In this document: positions 49,301 through 58,300 of the stretch, piece after piece | How positions within the stretch are numbered: the stretch's first letter is position 1 | Layout of the letters: every line of letters begins with the position of its first letter | Assembly: GCA_016490735.1 (NCBI GenBank) | Contig: JAEMWC010001228.1 | Location: 12,501 to 76,500, forward strand | Length of the DNA: 64,000 bases | DNA from: Pachyseris speciosa | Taxonomy: Eukaryota > Cnidaria > Anthozoa > Scleractinia > Pachyseridae | Direction: 5' to 3' | Position numbers and translations under genes: made by a program | The notes under the pieces: model-generated | The model's database searches: none | Told to the model about the DNA's origin: nothing | Seen by the model: only the letters and a program-made list of their open reading frames with translations

Positions 49301-52300
49301 CTCGGTGATCGAAGGACATCATGAAGTCTTAGATCCACAAGTCTAACACGGCTGAAAGAAGCCAGTCGTGTTTTCTCTGCTTGCCAAACCATGAAGAGAG
49401 AGATTAATTTGACTCTCCTGTTTGGGAGTAGAGATTAAGAGCTGGGCAGAAAAAAACTCTGAAAACATCTCTGGTCTCAAAAGCGGCTCAGTTTTGCTAG
49501 TCTTGCTCCATTTCTGAAAGGTTACCGTGCTAGAATTTGTGAAAAGGAGAGGTGTTTTTGAAGTTTTAGGGCAAAAAAGTCAGTGATGTTTGCAGAGTGT
49601 CTTTCACTCGTGGAGGGCATAACATTCCCACAATTCATTGCGGCCGAAGTAGGCGCTGTCTCGCGGGCCATCAAAGCCGTGAAACAGTTCGTCAAACTTC
49701 GGAAACATTACGGAGATTTCATCCTAGAGAGGGAAGTCAGCATGACGAGAAGTCCATCTGTTTTCGATGACTATCTTGAAAACAATCCAGGGAAAAGTTG
49801 CATGGGTGCGAGTGGAAAATATTACTCATGGTCGGTCGTCGAGTTGTTATGTAAACACAGGGAGACATGCTGCCAAATTTCAACATATAAATAAGTTTTG
49901 CGTCGATCAACTCGGTTATTTTGATTTTATGGAGGCTTGTAAACATCAGCAAAACGTATTTTCAAGCGAGATAAACACCAGCAAAAACGTATTTGCACGC
50001 GAGACATTTTAACAAGTCATTGTGTTACGCATCAGACGATACGGATTAAATTTCACATCTTATGCAAATATTTACGTCTTGAAGCCAACAAAACTAGTTA
50101 AGTATTTTGTTCCAGTTTTTTCACTGTTGTCATTTATGTTGATTTGTGATACGAATTTCATTCCACTGGTTCCATTTGACGACGAAAATGAACCCTTCAA
50201 AATCGTTTCAGTAATGACCAAAGCACACGAAGCGCCAGTCAAATCTCTGTTTCGAAGCGGAAACCGAAGGGAAACAGCTTACTCTTTTAACTCTTAATTT
50301 TGCCCTTGAACATCGTTAACTCAAATTTTCGGTGTTGCTCATGAACAGAAGTTGTTGGTAGTGGCCAAAAGCTATCTTCAAATAAAAACAGCCTTCTTTA
50401 ATATTTTATTCAATTTCTCAGCCGACAGCAAGCTTTTTAAGCACTGAGTTAGAATCAAATCCGATCCTGCTGACTATGCCGTTTTCAACCAAAACACCCT
50501 CTTCAACACTTACTTACATCGGCCAAAGCCTTCCAGAAAGAATTAAGAATCAACCAAGAAACCTGTTCACTCTTTTCATTTCGGAGGAACCAAGAAACCA
50601 AGAAACCTGTGCGAGACTCAAAATACGCCGCTTACTTTAACGTTAACGTTCGCAATGCCCTAGGCCGAACCCTATCCCACCTCTAACCCTAACCCTAACC
50701 CTAGCTCTAACCCTAACCCTAACTCTAACCCTAGCCCTAATTTTAACCCTAACTCTAAACATAACAATAACCCTAAATCTTTTGAGTGCTGTTTTCAAGT
50801 CAGACAAAATCTACGCGCGCTGGCTTAAGGTTAACCAAGGTTGCTGTGTGCTGTTTTTAAGTCAACCCAGAATGTTGCGCACTGTTTTCCAACTAAGGAA
50901 GCTTCTTGAGCACTATCAGTAAGCAAAACACTGGTAATAAGTGCTGCATTTAAAAAAGTCGACCATTTCCAAGTCGGATGGGCATCTTGTGGGCTGTTTA
51001 TGAGTCAAAAAGGCACATTGCGCATAAAGAATACCCTTGGGCATTGCTTCATGCATGTTAATAAGGCAGACATATGAAGGGCTGGGGGATAAACTGCCTA
51101 TGTGTAGTTTTAGGTGTTTTTTTTGCATACGTTATTTCTCGAAAACAAAACAGAAATCTGTGAAAAAAAATACAGGACAATGTTTTTGAATCAAAATGCA
51201 GTTCACATGCAAAAATTTGAACAAATTCAAGCACACTAAAAAAACGGCCAAAAATTACACATAGGCAGTTTATGCCCCCAGCCCTTCAATTGACAACTGC
51301 ATATGTGGCTTTTCCAGTGTAAACACAACCCGAATGAAACTGTAGACAAGCATTTACAAGCAATTTCCACAACCTATAGTGTTTATTCGAGTGGTAGTTT
51401 GTCTACAGAGATACAGTACAACAGCGTAATCCCCTTACTGTTTTGATACTGATCACAAGTCACACTTCAAAGTTAGATGCATTTTTTCCTCTCGCATCAA
51501 GTCCGTTATCCTCACTCAGATAAACAATTAAGCCATGTATTTTCACGAATTACTAAATATCACTCTTGCCGAGTTCTGGTGTTGACCCCTACATTGAAAT
51601 CAGCTTCTGTCAGTAAAGTTAGCCTGCGTAGCTGGCGGTATTGTAGGCGCACATGCACACGAGCAGCAAGGCTGCGAGAAATATCGCCTGCCAGAGAACT
51701 TGGGTATTTTGAATGCCACCCACTTTTATCACCTCATTGACCTCAACTGATCCCAATTAGAACCAACAATTTCCGCTCGAAATATAGGTGTAAAGGCGAT
51801 TGTCTTACACTTTGTTGTTGCATGCATGGTGGATAACAGAGAATTTGCATCGAAGGGGGATACGCCTACAAAGCCAGTTAAAGGAAGAAAAAGCCAAGAG
51901 GAAAACACTAATGACTTTTTGTAGGTTGTGTGGTGTCAATCTGAAGATAAAATTCGGTAATTTTCAGACAAGTACCAAATACATTTCCACAGAAAATTTA
52001 TTTAAACCTTCAGGTCGTGCGAAGTGTGAAGGCAAGACATTAGCAGAACTTTGCTCAGAAATTGGCCTGAACATTGTGGAGTCTAGTGTTTAATCGAATC
52101 AAGTTTGTCAGTCTTGTGGTAGGAAAATATTCAACGCAGTTGAATTTGTGTGGTTCATTCGCTCCATCCTAGAAAGAAATGTGGAAGTTCCGCTCTGTTC
52201 TTCGCATCAAGATAAGCAAGTAAGGATTAAACGCCGTCTTCCGTCATCTGTCTTTGCCGGACAGGAGTCCTCAAGCAAAAAAGAGTTCATACAAAGACCG

Positions 52301-55300
52301 TTCTAGCCTTAAGAAATCATTGAATTTATCAGAATCGACTCCTTCAAATGCAACAAACAAAGAAAACATGCCTTTGGATGTCAACCAGGAAACAGTCACA
52401 CCTCATGTTTCACACTTCTCAGCAGAGTTGAATGTAGACGAATGGAAAGCCATATTGTCGACAGAAGATTCAAGCGCTCTGTAGTTCAAAGATGCCATTT
52501 TGGGAATTTGGTCATCAATGATACTCTTCAAAGGGGAAATCACAAGCACACAAGTCTTCTCTGATCTCAATAATTGTTCCTTCGCAATGGCAAAGATGGT
52601 GAAAATCAAACTTTTACTGAATCCAGTGGGCAAAATTGCCATAACATCCCTCCAGCAAGCAGCTCTTTCACAACCGTCTCTTGCTCCTTCTTAAGAATAA
52701 TTTTTTGCTTCTCTCTGCTCATGTTAAGATGATCTAACGCTGCAACAATACTGTCTTCAATGGAAGCCACCATTATTTTTACTACTAGTTTGTCATAAGC
52801 AAAGCAAACAGTACCAGAAATATATAAGGGATCATCACTTTGATTGACGTTTGTTCTTCTCTCGGCCAATCCATTTTTCTCACACACTGGTGTGCGGACT
52901 ATTCAAAACCACATGGTTTTTGTGCAGACGGTATTTCAAAGTCCCCCTCCCCATTCTCCTCGCAGCTTTGCCGCTCGCTTCTATTGGCTCTGCCACCAAA
53001 ACTTTGTTTCACGCACGCCTACAATACCGCCAGCTATACAGGCTACAGTAAAGTCAAGAAATGCCTTTGCATCGTTGCTGTCAACCGACGCCATTTTGGA
53101 TTTGATTGCATAGCCCATATATGGAAGGTACGTCTCAGTCTTCAAAGAGTCACGGAATCTTAAAGAAATTCATAAACAAGTACGAAACGCAAGTTGAAAG
53201 AGACAAAATGTTGTCTCTTCCATTAGGGACATTAAACAACAAATTGTAATCTTAAATATTTATTGCTACTGCCTGAAAAATAAGCTTTTAAAAGGTATTT
53301 TAAGAGTGATTAACTTCTTAAGGTCGCTGCAACTACACAGCATTACATGTAGATTTCGGCAAGTTTATCACGAACAACAACAGTTGGTTACGATAATTTT
53401 TACGCACTCATTTTCATCAACACAATACAAGGTAAGCATGGAGATGGAGTCTCAGGAAAATAAATGAACTGGGTAAGTTACAGTAATGTTGTAAATTTAA
53501 AGGATTTTTATCACTGTTTTCCAACATCGTTTGACAAGCGAATTTTTGTGCAAACTTTCATCATGCTGCGAACTTCTTCTCGTGAAAGTTCGTTTTACTT
53601 TGCGATATTTTGCTCGAATATTCACGCAGTCTTGCGAAGAACAGTGCGAATTTTCATTTTCGTTAAAATAGCCATTTCAAAAATTCATGAAACTTTGTCT
53701 GAAATATCATTTCATTCGAAATTTCGTCAAATTTCATCGAAAAGCACCAAAAAGTCAGGAAAAGCACCGAAATTTGTTTGCATTCTTTTTGCACAGTACT
53801 GCACTTTGACCTAACCTGTCCAAATCTGTTTCTGTTTCTCTGGTACAGAGGGCGTTGAGGACGTGAAGTGTCAACAAGTTGAAATGATGACTCATCCTCT
53901 TCATGGTAATATGAGAACATTTGACTTCCAGTTCCAAACTGTGATTGGTACTTATCTAAAACAGAAATAAACTATAATGTGAAATTAGCAGAACATCATA
54001 AATAATTTTTTTTTATTGTTACCCTATTAAATTCCCACTAGGCATAAATAGCAAATAACTGTTAGCCATCCTTAATACTGAGAGTCCAAAACCTTTACTG
54101 TTTCACAACCAAGGGTCAAACCTTTAGAATACATTACCTACTGTATTTCATTCAATGTTCTGTTCAAGAATTCTTAAGTGATACCTTTTTGATTTCCAGT
54201 CCCATTAGTATGCAATCTTCATTGTTTATGTTTCGTTTTTCATCATACACAAACCAAATAATAATTTATTTACATTATAATATTGCAAAGCCATTTGAGG
54301 AAGCTTAATTATTACAGTATAAGCTTTACAACTCATTCAGGTTGCCTAGCCACTCTCGTTTATTCTTCCTTATTCTACACTCTGCTGTAAAAATTTTATT
54401 GTTTTGTACAGATAACAACCTTTAATTAAAAAAAACTCTCTCTTATATATTGACTGATCAATATTTCCATCTCTTTGCCTTGTTCCAGGGAGTATGCATA
54501 CCACTCTATCAAAGGGTTTTTCATTTGTAAGCTACAACCCTCTCAAAATTTCCATTGAAACCTAAGGATCCCAATTTACAATGTAATCTTCCATTGGGTA
54601 GCAGGGACATTTCTAGAATCACAATCATATTTCCAAATCCTATCCAGCTGCCAATTTTGTTTTAAGCCCCAGCCAAACAGGAAATGTTTGGTGACCAAAC
54701 ATCATCAAGCATTGTTTGGTGACCAAACATTTTACCATTTGGCCACCTTGTTTAATCTTGTATGGTCGTGTTTGGTCATTTTTTTACCATTGGCAGGCCT
54801 TCAAACATCAACATGTTTGGACACCCAACATTTCCTGATTGACCAGGGCTTTACTCACAAAATAAAAACAAACAAATATAAATAGATAAACAGGGGAAGT
54901 CAACAAGAGGAATAAGAAGAGAGTGGTAGGACAAGGATTTCCAGAAGAGTAGCGGCCACGTGCACGAAGTTGGTGTACATTTGTGTCACAAAAACAGTCT
55001 CACTCTACTTTTTATTGCTTTAATCAGAAACTAAAAAACAAGTTGTCTTGTAACTTTGCAGAGTAAAACTGCAGCCTATGTGCACTGGAAGGGATGGATA
55101 TTTAATGCAGATTAATTTCATAAGAAAGAGACAGAACATAATTTTCAGAACACATAACCAAAAATGTGATGTATTTGCTCTTTTTTTTCCCTCCAACACG
55201 AATGAGTGTTTCTTAGTTCTTAAAAATTCATGAAATCTAATTTCCTGATAAAAGTTGAAAGCGGAATGCACATAAAATTCACTTTAAAGTGGTGTAAGTT

Positions 55301-58300
55301 AATCCTACTTTCGTTTTCCCTGGCTAGCATGAGACACTAGTTTTCTTAACTACAAATGTCATCTTATTGGGCCTATATTTACAGTCATCGAGTTGTTTTT
55401 GTCCTTTTGCCTTCATGGTTTTGCTAATCATGCGTTTCATGCCTCTTGCACATTTTTCCAATTGCGCCTATCATGCCAAACTAATCATTTTGCATTTTTT
55501 GCTTGTTTGTAAATCGCTTTAACAGCGCAGTTTGAAAGTCTGGCTTGCCAGTGCCTCGCTTTTGTTTTTCGCCATTTTTGTTTCACTCTTATCTAGCAGC
55601 AATGGTCAAACGGAGTATCTCATTTAGTTCCATTTGCAGTTCTTGATAAATAAGCAATAGGAGAGGGAAAATATCTCTATTTTTTATTTATTATTATTCC
55701 GATTTTGTTTCGTATGACACAACAACCGGAACATACATGTATTAAACGGGACATAAAGAGTGGGCTGCAGAAATGAATGTCAATAAACAATTAGCACTGC
55801 TGCAGGGCTAGTACAAGGGAAAAGCGTACACCACATATTTAATTGCCAAAATCTCAACCAGTAGCAGTTATTTAAAAGTTAACAAAGTATCGCTACGTGG
55901 TGGACGTTCAAGCGTGTCTTCAGATGTCTGCAAACTGTTATTTACACCAGCAGCACAGCGCTCAGTAATATTAAAGAGAAGACAATGAAATACACAACAA
56001 GAATCTGAGATGTTTATTCCATGTCTTGTGGTATAATTTTATAGCGTTTTAAGAACAAATATCAATAGCATTAATAGAAACACTTATAAAAAGGGAAGTG
56101 AACATTAAATTCGAGAGACTGGCAATTTTTTGGTTACTTTTGACTGTGACACTAAAACACCTCGAGAAGAGACGGCGACTGTGAGACATGTGCAGCGATG
56201 TGAAACGGCTAAATGTCTGTTGTGGTTGACTAAAATTTTTCCTTACTTATGAATCAAGGTGAAGCAACAGGAACTAGATCCGCACAGTCATGGTAAGGAT
56301 TTCCATGCCTTTTAAAGGGATAAAAAGCAAGATACACTTGATTGATTGTGATTTATTTCAAAGAAACCGGAATGCACTGAAGTGAAATTTGATATGCAGG
56401 CATATGCAAATTTGACCTGAATAATTGATTCACTGCTTTGTAAACTTGTGGCTAGACGCGATTGATAAAAGGCGCGAAAGGCAAAACATGCAAAAAGCAA
56501 AAAAGGCAAAACAAGAAAAAAGCAAAAAAAGGCTAAAAGCGTGTTAAATGCAAAGGCTAAATTGGCAAAACAGCAAACAGAAGGCGCGATCAGCATGATT
56601 GAAATTATGAAAAAAAGAGCTCATTTGTTACGCGGCATTCCAGATCGTACATCGGGAGCAGTTAGTATTTTTCCTCTCTGTGACTCTTCTGAGACATTTT
56701 TAAACCAAACTTGTACTCTTTAATAAACTAAATAAAATTTGCTTTGTCACGGTGTCATGGTGTATATATTTAAGAGCAAAAATGAATATTTTAAGAAATA
56801 CAGCAATTCTAAAACAAATTTTATACCACGTTTTTGCTATTTTTGCTTTGTACACCAACTTCGTGCATGTGGCCTAGCAGCTTACTGTAAAAGCTCTATT
56901 AAGCCCCCCACCTCTATTAACCCCCCATCTCTAATAAGCCCCCCGTTTGGAAGTCGGTTTTTGTAATAAGCCCCCCATCTCTAATAAGCCCCCCCCCCCC
57001 TTAGGACACGAGATTTTGTAATTAGTCACTCCTATTCCCTCTTACGAAATCCAATTCATGTGGCCCAGTGGGTTTGTTTTTAAACAAAGATACACTCAAA
57101 CACATATATTGTTTACTGCTGGTTATTAAATAGTAAAGTTTCACTGCAGTTGTTCAAGTTTTGTACTAGAACTATATGAAGATGAAAACGCCATGTTTAA
57201 GATTTGAAATAAGCCCCCCCCCTCTCTATTAAGCCCCCCTCTCTAATAAGCCCCCTGGTAATGTCAACTGAAATTAAATAAGCCCCCCAGGGGCTTAATA
57301 GAGCTTTTACAGTAAATCCTGGGTACTACTATTCTTGGTTTTCACATGATGTCATAAAAAACTAAAATTCAAAATTAAACAAACTTTTGTATTTTTAGCT
57401 TCATCACATAAAAGACATTTTAGAAATGTATCTGCTTGCTTGTTTTCAGCTCGGTAGCGTGCTTTGATTTGAAAATAGAGCAGTTTGAATTTTAGGCTTT
57501 TTCACATTGCGTGACATAAACATGTCTGCTCACAGGCATGTCATATACATGAAAACATCGATTCAGCTTTTGTTTTTGAGGTTTGAAAAGCCAACATGAC
57601 CGGAGCAGCGTCTTTGTGAATGTTTGCGAGCTCAAAAGAGAGAAGAATGCCTTTGATATATCAAAGTAAATTCCAGATGTTTTAATACGTTTCCAGCCGC
57701 CATATTTGTGCCCCTCAGAGGGACACTAACATGGCGTGTCCATACTAAACTCTATAATTCTGAGTGGTAGATTTTGCCAAATAACTCGAGTATGGGATAA
57801 CGCACAGCCCCAAGACTTTGGCAGGCTGTTTAGTTATTACTCTTCTACAACATCTCAATATCTTGACTTTATCTATCGAATGGTAGATGATTTTATTTTT
57901 TTACTTGCGTGACTAAAAACCAAGAATAGCAACATAGTGTTACCTGTACTATTACGACTTAGAAGGGTTGCTAAGACAATGTATACTTACTCATATATCT
58001 GCGATCTTGGTAAGTTCCACCAGTCCAATCCGATACCTGAAAAGAAGAAATCCATTTGAAATGCCTTCTATGGCTGTGCTGCGTGTTTGCATTTTTTAAG
58101 TCTACGAAATATTATACTCTAGCTAAATCACAAGTCTGTTTTTGACAGCATACAGTCAAGCCATAGGTTTAGTCGTTTTTCTTACTTTTTCCAAACACTT
58201 TCTTAGCTTATAACGCATAAAGCAACGAAAATTAAAGATTAACATCCGGCGACGAGAAAAAGAATGGTTTAAAAACCGACGTGGCATCTTAACACGTGAA

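Larger units (their letters stand above)
51620..53045. mobile_element. 1426-bp TIR element with 9-bp target duplication (MULE-like)
   Basis: CAGTAAAGT at 51611-51619 and 53046-53054 is a perfect 9-bp target duplication. The terminal inverted repeats, TAGCCTG then TAGCTGGCGGTATTGTAGGC, run about 31 bp. A 9-bp duplication suits Mutator-like elements. Inside are a plus-strand zinc-finger fragment and a minus-strand helicase fragment, both broken, and no transposase. Confidence 0.88.

Noticed and set aside
52838..53163. Three overlapping plus-strand frames at the right end of the TIR element
   Set aside because: They cross the TIR, lie in competing frames and match nothing; likely chance.
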